This document shows, one piece after another, positions 36,279 to 46,249 of a stretch of DNA of 64,000 bases (positions are counted from its first letter, which is position 1; each line of letters begins with the position of its first letter). The translations under genes and the position numbers were made by a program. The notes under the pieces were generated by a model. That model was not told where the DNA came from and ran no database searches. It was given only the letters and a program-made list of their open reading frames with translations. The DNA is from CAVPMW01 sp963706515 (lineage in GTDB: Bacteria; Chloroflexota; Anaerolineae; Anaerolineales; UBA4823), in the NCBI GenBank assembly GCA_963706515.1, contig CAVPMW010000030.1, positions 152,429 through 216,428 of the forward strand, given 5' to 3'.

Positions 36279-39200
36279 TTATTCGCTTTCTACTGCAAGA
36301 GCGGCTGCCATTGCTTGATTTAAATCCATGGCTTGCCCTTCAGCCCAAGCATTGAGGAAAATTTCTTCCTCGCAGTCGGCACGCGCCTGGGTCAGCCCAT
36401 TGTTATATTCAATCTCATCAATTTTTGTTCGACGATAGCCCTTCGCCTGGCGGTAAGCCTGTGCGGCGGCAAATAAACGGATAGCTTTTTCTGCTTTGTG
36501 CTCAGATGCAAAGAGGATTGCCAGCGCTTCCAACGACATTGTCATCTCAACCAACATGCCCCATTTTTGTTGGAGCTCCAGTGCTTCCTTCTGATATGCA
36601 TACGCCTGGCGGTGATCGCCTTGAGCAAATGCTAGCTGCCCGAGACCATACAGGATATTCGCTAATGATGCTGAAGCCTGGTAATCCTCCCCATATTGCT
36701 GGCAGATCTCCAATCCTTTCCTGAATAATTCCTCGGACTTTTCAAAATCGCCCTGGATCCGTGCAATTTGCGCCATGGTCGATAAAGCAATTGCTGCACC
36801 GAGCCTGGCGCCAAGCGATTCTGCGGAAACCAGGCTTTCCTTGAGCCAATGCGTGGCCTGAGCGTAATCTCCGGAGTTTAGAAAAGTCCATCCCAGGTGG
36901 TAGGATAAGTAATAATGTGCTGTACCAATAAAGAATGGGTCTCCCATATCGGCGAAATATAGCCAGGCTTTCCTCGAGCATTGCGGTACCCAGGGATGGG
37001 TCTTTTCTTCCGATCAGCCTTCCTTTACGGAGCAGTGAGATAGCAATCCCTTCTTCATCTTCAAAATTCTGTGCCAGCGCGAGCCCCTTGTCGGCAAGCT
37101 CCAGAGCTTCTGTCTGATCGCCGGGGGAAATGGCAAACAGGCTGGCATATATATACCTGCGCACCTGCACCAGGGGAGACATCCGGTCGATCACGGCAGG
37201 GAGAGGCTTTTCGTATACCAATCCAGCCCTTCACCCCAATAGCCGCGCGTATACCAGAACCACCATAAAGATTGAGCCAGGCGGACTCCGATTTCAGCCG
37301 CCTCTGGATCAGCCTTCGTTTCAGCGCGATTAAAAGCCCAGTGCAGTGCAGCACGCAGGTTGTCGTGCTCTGTCTCAACGCGAATGAACCATGCTGCATG
37401 ATCTTGGCCGCGCAGCTTCGGCTCGGCGCTCTCTGCATAAGCCAGGTAATATTCGGCATGCCGGTACTGGATAGTTTCCGCTTCTCCGCTCGCCATCAGG
37501 CGTTCTTCTCCATATTGGCGCAAAGTCTCAAGCAGCCGGTAGCGGATATTGGTTCGCTCGCTCTGCTCGCTTATCACCATGGATTTTTCAATCAAAGAAG
37601 ATAGCAAATCCAGGATCGAGATCAAACCAGACGATAGGATCGCCATTCACCCCCCTATCAGCCGGCGCAGGTTGGGAGCGAATTTCTGAGTCGATCGTCC
37701 AGGGTGAATTTTTCTGTGCCTGACCAAAGGGCTTCAGCTGCATCCAGGGTAAAACTCCCCCTGAAAACCGATAATCGGTTAAAGAGGATGCGCTCTTCCG
37801 GATTTAGTAAATCATAGCTCCAATCCACTGCAGCGCGCATCGTCTGGTGGCGGTCGACCACATCCCGATTCCGGGTGGTCAACAGGCGAAAGCGATCATC
37901 CAATCTGGCAGCAATTTCTTGAGGGGAGAGAACATTCAAACGTGCAGCAGCCAGCTCGATCGCCAGCGGCAAGCCATCCAGGCTCCGGCAAATCTGAGCA
38001 ACCTGGTTGACATTTTGTTCGGTTATCTCAAACCGTGGCTGAATGTGCTGGGCGCGATCGCAAAAAAGACGAACGGCCTCTGATTTTTCGATTATTTCTT
38101 CCATATTGGGAGACTGCATTGAGTGGTACTGGGAGGGCTCAAGTGGTGGCGGTAAATTCAGCCCCACTACCGGCCAAATCATCTCACCGTTTACCCCAAG
38201 GGTATGCCGGCTGTTGGCGAGGATCTTTAATTCAGGACACTGCTTAAGCAAAGCTATGGATAAATCAGTACAGCCCTCTAAAACGTACTCACAGTTATCC
38301 AGTACAATCAACAGGTTCTTCGAGCGTAAATAACCAATAAGGGTTTCAGTATTGTCCTGTGAAGGTTGTTCAGCAACTTCTAAAGCAGCAAGGACCGCTC
38401 TTGAGACATGAGCAGGATCGCGCAATCCTGCCAGCTCAACAAACCAGACTCCATCGGGATAGTCATCCACCAGCTGGAAGGCAATTTGCAAAGCCAGCCT
38501 GGTCTTCCCCGAGCCGCCCGGCTCCGGTCAAGGTGAGCAGCCTGGTTCGCCCGAGAAGGCGCTTTATTTCAACGATCTCCGCCTCCCGTCCGATAAACCG
38601 GGTCAGTAAATTGGGGAGATTGTGACGAGAGCGGTGGCCGGTCTCTGCTTCAGATACAGGTTTAAGGGGTACAGCGGAGGATAGATAAGACCCCTCCATG
38701 ATTTCTTGATAGAGCTTTTGACTGCTCTCAGATGGCTCTACCTCCAGCTCTTTGCGTAGTACTTCCCGGAGCTCATCGTATTGGCGTAATGCCTGATATC
38801 GCCACCCTGCCAGCGCATACAAGCGCATTAGGTCTGCCTGGGCTTCTTCCTGGATGGGCTCCAGCTCGACTACCTGTTTGAGGGTCTCGATTGCCTGCCG
38901 AATTTCACCTTCCGCCTCGTAAACACTGGCAAGCTCCAATAAGAGTGTAAGCTGGAGCTGGCGTAAGGTTTCCCGGCGAGACACAGTCCAGTCTTCGTAG
39001 ATATCACCCGGCAATAACTCGCCTTTATATAATTTCAAGGCAGAATGATATGCCTGGGGGTTCTTAACTTTCTGTGCCAGGGATGCTTGCAGCTCGAATT
39101 CTTCTACGTCAACCCATATTCCCTGGGGTGCTTGCATCTCAACCCAGCTGCTCTCCTGCTGGATAAAGTGGAAATCGCCCGTGACCAACGCTTTGCAATG

Positions 39201-39432
39201 TCTTACGTGCCAGGTATATCGTCTGGCGCAGGTTATTTCCAGCGGAATCCGGATCCGTATTGGGCCAAAGCGGCTCCATAAGCTGCTCTCGATGCAGACG
39301 ATGCCCATGGGTCAGGGCGAGCAGCTTGACCAGGTTCTGAGCTTTGCGGCGATTCCAGGCGTGTTCTTCGATGGGTCGACCATCAACGGTCACTCGAAAA
39401 CCGCCGAGCAGTTCGATTGCGAGTTCTGCCAA
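36279..39432 (-). CDS. SARP/AfsR-type regulator with NB-ARC and TPR domains, about five frameshifts
   Basis: One gene of about 1,050 codons broken into six frame segments. The N-terminal OmpR-type winged helix (LAIELLGGFRVTVDGRPIEEHAWNRRKAQNLVKLLAL) and the BTAD domain (ALKLYKGELLPGDIYEDW, LMRLYALAGWRYQALRQYDEL) are typical of SARP activators. The NB-ARC ATPase follows (LTRFIGREAEI, GAGGSGKT after correction, LLIVLDNCEYVLEG, LPLAIELAAARL). TPR-like repeats end the protein (YQYHAEYYLAYAE-like, LGWTFLNSGDYAQATHWLKE, LGQLAFAQGDHRQAYAYQKEAL). Shifts fall near 39200-39300, 38516, 37650, 37210 and 36940. The one at 38516 is a single extra G in the P-loop. The C-terminal fragments contain no other disabling change, so error is more likely than decay. 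Confidence 0.8.
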
Positions 39433-39626
39433 TCCAACCCCAATTCTCTATATAAGCCGAATAATTCTCGCAAAAAATTGGTATTTACTCAGCGATGCAG
39501 TTATCAAGGTGGCAATCCTGACAAATACGAATAAATTCTGTAATTAAAATATTATATATCCAATCTTACTCGCCGCTTTATTCAATTTGCTCCCCAAATG
39601 AGAAAGGCCATAATATGGGTGTCAGG

Positions 39627-41647
39627 TTAAGCCTGTAAATACTGCTTGAACCAGCGGGCAATGTGGTTCAAGCGGGCGATGCGCCGGTCGGTGCGACCGG
39701 TCCGCGATAGACCGTGGAACTCATCCGGGAAGCGCACCATCTCGCTCTCCACCCCCAGGCGTTTCAGGGCGACAAACACCTGCTCGCCCTGCTCGATCGG
39801 GCAGCGCAGATCCATCTCGTTATGGATGACCAGGGTCGGCGTATGGGCATTCCCGATATACTTTATGGGTGAGTGGTCCCAGAACTTCTGCAGATCTTCA
39901 AAGGGAGGGCGGTCGTTTAGCTCCTGCTGGAAGGTCCAGTTGAAATCGCTCGAGCCCCACATGCTGATCAGGTTGCTGACGCAGCGCTGGGTGACTGCGG
40001 CCTTGAAACGATGGGTATGGCCGATGATCCACACGGTCATGTAGCCGCCGTAGGAGCCGCCGGTGACGCCCATGCGATCCGGGTCGATATAGGACTGGCT
40101 GGCAACGAAATCCGTCCAGGCCATCAGGTCGGCATAATCGGCGCCGCCCCAGCCGCCCCAGATCGCTGCGGCGTGAGCTTCGCCGTAGCCGCGCCCGCCG
40201 CGCGGGTTGCAGAAGTGGACCACATAACCCTGGGCTGCCAGGAAGTAAAACTCGTGCATGAATAAATAACCGTATTGAGTATCGGGCCGCCGTGAATCTC
40301 CAGGATGGAGGGGTATTTCTGCGCCGGGTCGAAACCCGCCGGCTTGAGAATCCACCCCTGCAGATCGTTCCCATCCGGACCTTTGATCCAATAGGTTTCT
40401 ACTTCTCCGAGCTCCAGCGACTCGAACAATGCCTTATTCACCTGGGTGAGCTTTCGCTGGTCTCCGTTTTGCATGTCGCGCAAGTAGACCTGCCCAGGGT
40501 CGTACAGCGTGCCGTAGAAATACGCCAGCTTATCCTGACTGCGGTCGAATGAGAAGCTGCCCACCACGCCCTCGCCGCCGATCACGGTGGTGAGGTTTTC
40601 ACCATCCCTGTCGATCGACATCAACAGCGAGGAGCCGTGTTTCACCATCGGGAAATAAAGGGTCTGACCATCCTCCGACCAGGTGGGAGGCATCATCTCA
40701 GGTTGGCCCAGATCATTGATCGTCCAGGAAGAGGCGTGCAAGTCATATTTCTCGGTCAGGTTGCAGGGTGGCTGGCTGCCATCGCTGGGCACGATCCAAA
40801 GCCCCACGTTCTTATACTCCTCGTGATCGGTCTCATTCGCATAATAGGCGATCCAGCGCCCGTCGGGCGAGAAGGAGGGGAGCAGCTTCTCGCCTACAGG
40901 AGCCTCGATCTTGCGCATCTCGCCCCCGGCAGCCGGCAGGACGTAAATATCCTGGGCGTACAGGTTGTCATCCGGGTTTGGGCTGCGGTTCGAGACGAAG
41001 GCAATCCAGCGCCCGTCGGGCGACCAGGCAGGCTGCTGCTCGTCGTACATCGCATGCTCGGTCAATTGCCTGGCTTTACCCGTGCGGGAATCGACCACCC
41101 ACAGGTGAGTGCGTTCGTGGGGCAGATAGCCGTACCCATCCAGCTTGTAAAATAACCGGTTATAGTGGCGGGCTACCACACCCAGTTTTTTCTTCTGCTC
41201 ATCCTTCTGGCGGTCAAGCGCCTCCGCATCGAGCTTACGCACACTGCACACCAGCTTTTTCCCATCCGGCGACCAGACGAAATCCAGGATCTCCGCGGGG
41301 AGATCCGTCAGCGGGCGCGCTTCGCCTCCGCCGAAGGGGATCAGATAAACCTGGGATGGTTTTTCCGAGTTGCCGCGGTTGGAAAGGAAGGCTATCTGGC
41401 TTCCATCTGGGGACCAACGCGGGTGCTCGTCGCGCTGGCTTCCATACGTAAATTGGCGCGGCCCGACCGGACCTCCGGCGTCCGTGGAAACGACCCACAA
41501 GTTGGCATACTTTTTTTCAGTCTTTTTTTCGACCCACTGCTGAGAATAGACGACATTTTTACCGTCTGGAGCGAGGCGTGTGCTGGAGATGAGCTCGAAG
41601 AGGTAAAGGTCCTGCGGGTTGGTGGTACGTTTTTTTGACGAGGGCAT
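39627..41647 (-). CDS. S9 family peptidase (prolyl oligopeptidase/acylaminoacyl peptidase type), one frameshift
   Basis: About 673 aa. The N-terminal part is a seven-bladed beta-propeller with repeated DGSQIAFLSNRG, SPDGKKLVCS and SPDGRWIAFVSNR motifs. The C-terminal alpha/beta hydrolase has SILEIHGGP, GGSYGGYMTVW with the nucleophile Ser, NEMDLRCP with Asp, and PDEFHGLSRTG with His. A frameshift at about 40284 (one C missing, CCGCATACT read as CCGATACT) separates the HGGP strand from QYGYLFMHEFYFLAAQG. There is no signal peptide, so it is likely a cytoplasmic peptidase. ATG 41647 follows GGAAG. The gene is divergent from the membrane protein at 41791. Confidence 0.9.
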
Positions 41648-41696
41648 ATTCACTTCCGGACAGGAAAATGGTCGCACTGCCTTACAAGATTTTCAG

Positions 41697-41725
41697 TTGC
41701 GCAGAGATTGAAATTGTACTATAGT
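41697..41725 (+). promoter_or_regulatory. Candidate promoter of the 41791 gene
   Basis: TTGCGC (41697-41702) and TATAGT (41720-41725) are spaced by 17 bases and lie 66 bases before the start codon. The match is moderate. Confidence 0.4.
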
Positions 41726-41790
41726 AGGGGAAGCTGGACAGGAATGCTTACGATCTAATCGTATCCTGCACGGGATGGCGGAGGGTGAGC

Positions 41791-42306
41791 ATGGTTGCCG
41801 TTCAAATACTGATTGGCTTTTTGATAATGATCCTGGGGCGCTGGAACTATGCCTTGTTTGCCGGCGGGGTCGTCTTTTACCTGACTTCCCTATTACTCGA
41901 GCGCTTCGTCCCTGGCCAATCGCTGGTCTATAGCCTGATCCTATCAGCGGTCGCAGGCTTCCTGGCGGGGTTTGCCAGCTACGTGCTCAAGCGCATCATT
42001 GCCTATATCGTCGTTTTCCTGGCAGGCGGGGCGCTGCTGTACAACCTGGTAACAACCTTTAATTGGAACCAGAGCATGGCTGGGTGGATTGCCCTGGTGG
42101 TCACCGGCGCAGTCTGCGTTGGCATGGCGCTGGTATCATTCGACTTTACCCTCATCCTGGTCTCAACCTTGTTTGGCGCCTCGATCGTCGTCCAATATAT
42201 CCAATTGCCTCTTTTCTCTGAGCAGGTCTGGTTTATGCTCCTGGCTGCTATTGGCCTGGTCGTACAGATCGTATTAATGCAGTATGGTCAGCCCTCTCCC
42301 GATTAA
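41791..42306 (+). CDS. Multi-pass membrane protein (DUF4203/TMEM198-like)
   Basis: 171 aa, almost entirely hydrophobic with six or seven transmembrane segments: VQILIGFLIMILGRWNYALFAGGVVFYL, LILSAVAGFLAGFASYVL, IAYIVVFLAGGALLYNLV, IALVVTGAVCVGMALVSF and so on. Gly-rich positions such as GRWNYALFAGG recall the DUF4203 group, but the match is by eye only. The GTG at 41785 and ATG at 41791 both follow GGCGGAGG; the ATG spacing is better. Function unknown. Confidence 0.65.
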   Translation: MVAVQILIGFLIMILGRWNYALFAGGVVFYLTSLLLERFVPGQSLVYSLILSAVAGFLAGFASYVLKRIIAYIVVFLAGGALLYNLVTTFNWNQSMAGWIALVVTGAVCVGMALVSFDFTLILVSTLFGASIVVQYIQLPLFSEQVWFMLLAAIGLVVQIVLMQYGQPSPD

Positions 42307-42403
42307 GCGACGTCCTCTTAACTGAGCTCACGCAATTCCTGCAACCAAAACCGGCCCTCAGCGTAAATACCAATAAGAAACTGTACGAAATTACGGGTAG
42401 GTT

Positions 42404-42449
42404 CCGATTTTGAGGTGTGTGCGGCTTCGCCGCACACACCTGAAATCGG
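42404..42449. repeat. Strong hairpin, 13-base perfect stem with GGC-TTC-GCC tip
   Basis: AGGTGTGTGCGGC (42413-42425) pairs with GCCGCACACACCT (42429-42441) around a TTC tip. The stem extends outward through CCGATTTT and GAAATCGG with a mismatch and a bulge. It lies about 100 bases after the membrane protein stop. No U tract follows on either strand, so it may be a transcript-end stabiliser or palindromic repeat rather than a simple terminator. Confidence 0.6.
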
Positions 42450-42517
42450 TTCTCCATCCATTTTCGGATAGATATTAGGCCAATCTGTTGGCTGTGGTCT
42501 GAAAGGAGATCTTGGTT

Positions 42518-42691
42518 ATGTTCTTGGTTAAGTTGATTGTAGGGCTTGTATTGGGAGTGATCGGATTGGCGCTAGGGCTGGTAGCCGGCATCTTTGGCTT
42601 GACAGTCGGCTCAGTGGGCTGCATTATCGGACTGGTTATCGTCGGTTTGCCTGCATTGCTGTTGTTAGGGCTGCTCGGGCTGGTTTTTTGA
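42518..42691 (+). CDS. Small glycine-rich membrane protein
   Basis: 57 aa, starting MFLVKLIVGLVLGVIGLALG and ending LLLLGLLGLVF. It is two hydrophobic helices with Gly at every third or fourth position (glycine-zipper-like), joined by TVGSVGC. A good ribosome site AAAGGAG lies 9 bases before the ATG. Small proteins of this kind are frequent but uncharacterised. It is the only clear gene between 42306 and 42996. A weak hairpin (42831-42848, GCAAACC paired with GGTTTGC) may end its transcript. Confidence 0.65.
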   Translation: MFLVKLIVGLVLGVIGLALGLVAGIFGLTVGSVGCIIGLVIVGLPALLLLGLLGLVF

Positions 42692-42912
42692 CCAGCCGGC
42701 AGGATTTTCCTCCGCTTGGCCCTGAAAAAAGGTTAAGGAATACTGCGCTTACCTTTCAAAATTGTTAAGCTACAGATCGAGAATCTCAGGCATAATAAGT
42801 ATCGACGCTTGGGCGAGTGTCAAAAAATGGGCAAACCTGCGGGTTTGCTCGTTTGATTTAACCGCCTTTCCCTTGTTTTCTTCATAATTGCCTGCATATT
42901 TCAATATGCCTA

Positions 42913-42942
42913 TTGACATAGGGAATAAGATTGTAATATGAT
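42913..42942 (+). promoter_or_regulatory. Sigma70 promoter of the LacI-type regulator
   Basis: A perfect TTGACA (42913-42918) is followed after 18 bases by TATGAT (42937-42942). TAATAT at 42934-42939 is an alternative -10. The predicted start of transcription falls just before or inside the palindromes at 42954-42976, about 45 bases before the coding start at 42996. Confidence 0.7.
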
Positions 42943-42953
42943 AGGGCTGACAT

Positions 42954-42976
42954 CGTTGTCGTCAACGCTGACGTCA
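42954..42976. promoter_or_regulatory. Two operator-like palindromes upstream of lacI-type gene
   Basis: CGTTG-TCGT-CAACG (42954-42967) and the perfect 8-base palindrome TGACGTCA (42969-42976) lie next to each other directly after the -10 box. LacI-family proteins bind such CG-centred palindromes, so autorepression by the gene at 42996 is likely. Confidence 0.55.
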
Positions 42977-42995
42977 ACTGATTATTTGGTCTGAG

Positions 42996-44066
42996 ATGAG
43001 CACTGAGCCGCAAAGCCCCCAAGAAAATCCTCAGTTTAGAAGAAACCCGCATGCAACCTTAAGGGATGTGGCTGATTTGGCTGGCGTCTCTACAAAGACA
43101 GTCTCGCGGGTTGTCAACAATCAAGGCGAAATAAGTGAGGCCACCCGGGAACGGGTTCAGGCGGCAATTGATCAGCTCGATTATCGACCGAATATCCTGG
43201 CACGCAGTTTGATCCACCGGCGCAGCAATACTTTGGCAGTCGTCGCCTGGGGGATTGATTATTACGGTCCCTCGCGGATTTTGGTCGGCATCGAACAGCA
43301 AACCCGCGAATTGGGTTATTCATTGTTTCTCAATCTATTAAGCCAACCGAGTGATAGCCACCACGAGCACGTATTAGATTCATTAATCACAAGGCGAGTG
43401 GATGGAATAATTTGGGCTGTGCCAGAAGTGGGCGATAACCGGTTATGGCTCAAATCCTCTCATCTTTATCAACTTCCGCCGATCGTCTTTCTGACCATGG
43501 GACCGCAGGCTGGGCGGGCAGTGGTCGCAGTAGATAATCGCGATGGTGGCAGGCAAGCTACTCAACATCTAATCGATCAAGGTCGTCGTAAAATAGGGAT
43601 TATTACCGGTCCACTGACCTGGTGGGAAGCCCGTGAGCGCTACGCTGGCTGGAGAGATGCGCTTGAGCTGGCTGGTATTCACCCGACGCCATCTTTGGTC
43701 GTTGAAGGCGATTGGGCAGCCGTAAGCGGAGAACAAGGGATGCGCACTTTATTGCTGCAAGAGCCAGACCTGGATGCCGTTTTTGCCTGCAGCGACCAGA
43801 TCGCATTAGGCGCTTTGGGTGCTGCTTATCAATCCGGTCGGCGAGTTCCCCAGGATTTGGCGATCGTCGGTTTTGATAATATTCCTGATTCGATGTGTTT
43901 TTGGCCGCCATTAACGACAGTTTACCAGCGGCTAATTGACGTGGGACGTCTGGCTGTGCAGTATCTGCATCGGGCGATTGAGGCATATCGCCGGCAAGAA
44001 GATCCTGGAGAGATTGGTTTAACCTTGATTAAACCGGAGCTGATTGTCCGGGCAAGTTCTTTATAA
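42996..44066 (+). CDS. LacI-family transcriptional regulator
   Basis: 356 aa. The N-terminal HTH and hinge are typical: ATLRDVADLAGVSTKTVSRVVNN, SEATRERVQAAIDQLDYRPNILARSL. The effector domain is a periplasmic-binding-protein fold with VAVDNRDGGRQATQHLIDQGRRKIGIITGP, AVFACSDQIALGALGAAYQSGRRVPQDLAIVGFDNIP and LTTVYQRLIDVGRLAV. It precedes the sugar transport and arabinose isomerase genes on the same strand and probably represses them. The effector is likely L-arabinose or a related sugar, by context. Confidence 0.93.
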   Translation: MSTEPQSPQENPQFRRNPHATLRDVADLAGVSTKTVSRVVNNQGEISEATRERVQAAIDQLDYRPNILARSLIHRRSNTLAVVAWGIDYYGPSRILVGIEQQTRELGYSLFLNLLSQPSDSHHEHVLDSLITRRVDGIIWAVPEVGDNRLWLKSSHLYQLPPIVFLTMGPQAGRAVVAVDNRDGGRQATQHLIDQGRRKIGIITGPLTWWEARERYAGWRDALELAGIHPTPSLVVEGDWAAVSGEQGMRTLLLQEPDLDAVFACSDQIALGALGAAYQSGRRVPQDLAIVGFDNIPDSMCFWPPLTTVYQRLIDVGRLAVQYLHRAIEAYRRQEDPGEIGLTLIKPELIVRASSL

Positions 44067-44248
44067 TCCAGGTGCAGTTTGCAAAAATTCTCGGTCTTCA
44101 TTCCTTCGCTCGATGACTGAATCACTCCTGGCTGAGAAATCATATCTGTGAAAGGAGGTGCTTCTGAACTAAACCCGATCGTACAACTGGTGTAAAACGG
44201 CACGTTTAAGATCGATCAATTGATATACATACCCTATAGGAGGCTGAA

Positions 44249-45292
44249 ATGCACAAGAAAGTTTTACGTGGTCTAACCGCTATCGCCCTGTTCGTCATCG
44301 TGCTCGCTGCATGCACCCCCACTGCCACCCAGGCGCCAGCTGCTGCTACACAAGCTCCGGCAGGTGCCGCAGCTACCGGCGGATGGTGCTCCGGCACCAA
44401 AATCGTCTTCTTCCCTGGCGGGACACCAGGTGGTGGCTTCGAGCAGGTAGTTTATAACGGTGCTCTCCAGGCCGCAAAAGATACCGGGGCGGATGTGCAA
44501 TACGTGTGGTCTGACTGGGATCCTGCTAAGATGACCAGCCAGTTCACCCAAGCCGTTGCGACCAAGCCCGATGGCATTGCCATCATGGGTCATCCCGGCG
44601 ATCCCGCTTTTGATCCGCTCATCGATGATGCTGAGTCCAAGGGCATTCTTGTGACCAGCATGAACACGCAATTGCCGGAGGCTCAAGGCAAATATGCCAC
44701 CAACGGCTTCGGCTACGTCGGTGCTATTCTCTACGACGCTGGATTCGCCCTGGGTCAGGAAGCTGTAAAACGGTCAGGCGTGAAGTCAGGCGACAAAGCC
44801 TTCTTGTGGGGGCTGTTGTCACAAGCGGGCCGCGGTGAGCGCACTAAAGGTGTTAAGGATGCTCTAGAAGCAGCCGGACTGACCGTGATCTACCAGGAAA
44901 TCGACGACGCCACAAACAAGAGCGCGGCCGCCGGCGTGCCAGTCTTTACCGGCATCATGTCCGCCAACCCCGATATTAAGCTGATGGTGACCGATCACGG
45001 CAACCTGACGGGCACCGTGCAGTCCTTCCTGGAAGCCGCCGGCAAGAAGCCGGGTGAAGTTTATGCTGCCGGTTTCGATATGTCCGGGAATGCGGTTAAA
45101 GCAATCCAGGATGGCTGGCTCCAGTTGGTGATCGATCAGCAACAATATCTACAAGGCTACTTCGGTGTTCTGCAGACTTGTCTCACGAAAAAATACGGTT
45201 TCGCCGGTCTGCAGATCGATACTGGTGCTGGCTTTGCTGATAAAAGCAATATCGATCAGCTGGCCCCATTGGTGACGCAGCAGATTCGCTAA
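44249..45292 (+). CDS. Sugar ABC transporter binding lipoprotein (RbsB-type)
   Basis: 347 aa. The signal peptide ends in the lipobox VLAAC and a short Ala/Thr/Gln/Pro linker follows. The mature domain is a type I periplasmic binding protein (Peripla_BP_4): IVFFPGGTPGGGFEQVVYNGALQAAKDTG, DGIAIMGHPGDPAFDPLIDDAESKGI, ANPDIKLMVTDHGNLTGTV and QQQYLQGYFGVLQTCL. The ribosome site ATAGGAGG lies just before the ATG. It is the first transport gene of the LacI-controlled operon. AraA downstream suggests a pentose or arabinoside ligand. Confidence 0.93.
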   Translation: MHKKVLRGLTAIALFVIVLAACTPTATQAPAAATQAPAGAAATGGWCSGTKIVFFPGGTPGGGFEQVVYNGALQAAKDTGADVQYVWSDWDPAKMTSQFTQAVATKPDGIAIMGHPGDPAFDPLIDDAESKGILVTSMNTQLPEAQGKYATNGFGYVGAILYDAGFALGQEAVKRSGVKSGDKAFLWGLLSQAGRGERTKGVKDALEAAGLTVIYQEIDDATNKSAAAGVPVFTGIMSANPDIKLMVTDHGNLTGTVQSFLEAAGKKPGEVYAAGFDMSGNAVKAIQDGWLQLVIDQQQYLQGYFGVLQTCLTKKYGFAGLQIDTGAGFADKSNIDQLAPLVTQQIR

Positions 45293-45356
45293 AGCAAGAT
45301 CGCTCCTTACTTGTTGACATGCTTATGGCTCTGCTGAGGCAACGATAGAAAAACTT

Positions 45357-45403
45357 GCAAGGGCTAAGTGGCTCAAAATGAATACTTACCATTTAGCCCT
45401 TGC
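45357..45403 (+). promoter_or_regulatory. Stem-loop between binding protein and ATPase genes
   Basis: GCAAGGGCTAAGTGG (45357-45371) pairs with CCATTTAGCCCTTGC (45389-45403), 14 of 15 matching, around a 17-base loop. It lies 64 bases after the binding protein stop. Little U tract follows. Such structures often stabilise the upstream message or partly terminate, giving an excess of binding protein. Confidence 0.6.
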
Positions 45404-45468
45404 CATTCTCATTGAAATATGTAATTCGGGAGCCTGAGGGTAAACCAATACCGGAACGGAGTCGGTTT

Positions 45469-46227
45469 ATGGAAGAATATCGCCTCGAACTTAAGAATGT
45501 ATCCAAATCCTTCGGAGAGGTCCAGGCGCTTGAAAATATCGATTTTCAGCTGGGCAGGAATGAAGTTGTAGGCCTGCTGGGCGATAATGGCGCCGGAAAA
45601 TCAACGTTGATCAAGATCATCACCGGATATTACCAACCCACATCCGGTGAGATTTATTTCAATGGTCAGAAAGTGGATAATCTCACGGTTCCCAAAGCCA
45701 GAGAATTAGGTGTGGAAACTGTATATCAGGAACGGGCGCTGGCTGAACTGCAAACCTTGTGGCGCAATATCTTTATGGGACGCGAGCTTAGCAACTCCTT
45801 GGGTTTCCTCGATATTCAACGGATGAAGGATGAAACACACCGGCTGATGAGCGAATCCATGGGTTTCACCTCGACGGCTGTCAGTCCCGATTCACGGGTT
45901 GGCAAGTATTCCGGCGGTGAAAAGCAGGGCGTAGCCATCGTGCGCGCCCTTTTCTTCGATGCCGAAATTATCATTCTTGACGAGCCGACCATGGGTCTCT
46001 CGCTCAAAGAGACAGCCAAACTGGTCAACTTCGTTAATGGTATCAAGGAGGCCGGCAAATCCGCCATATTTATTGACCACAACATCCTGCACGTCTACAA
46101 TGTCGCCGATCGCGTGGTGGTGATCGACCGCGGTAAAGTTGCCGGTGAGTTCCACACAAAAAATATCGGCTTAAGCGACTTGATGGAAAAGATGGTCCGT
46201 GTTGCTGAAACCGGCAGCCTCGATTAA
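45469..46227 (+). CDS. Sugar ABC transporter ATPase, single-domain (FrcA/RbsA-like)
   Basis: 252 aa with one nucleotide-binding domain: LGDNGAGKSTLIK (Walker A), the Q-loop in VETVYQERALAELQ, YSGGEKQGVAIVRAL (signature) and IIILDEPTMGLS (Walker B), then the switch His in IFIDHNILHV. Ribose-type ATPases such as RbsA usually have two domains; single-domain versions such as FrcA form homodimers. The ATG at 45469 (MEEYRLELKNVSKSF) is chosen over a longer reading from 45400, which overlaps the stem-loop. It is 22 bases before the permease gene. Confidence 0.92.
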   Translation: MEEYRLELKNVSKSFGEVQALENIDFQLGRNEVVGLLGDNGAGKSTLIKIITGYYQPTSGEIYFNGQKVDNLTVPKARELGVETVYQERALAELQTLWRNIFMGRELSNSLGFLDIQRMKDETHRLMSESMGFTSTAVSPDSRVGKYSGGEKQGVAIVRALFFDAEIIILDEPTMGLSLKETAKLVNFVNGIKEAGKSAIFIDHNILHVYNVADRVVVIDRGKVAGEFHTKNIGLSDLMEKMVRVAETGSLD

Positions 46228-46249
46228 CGAATAAACAAGGATGAAATCA

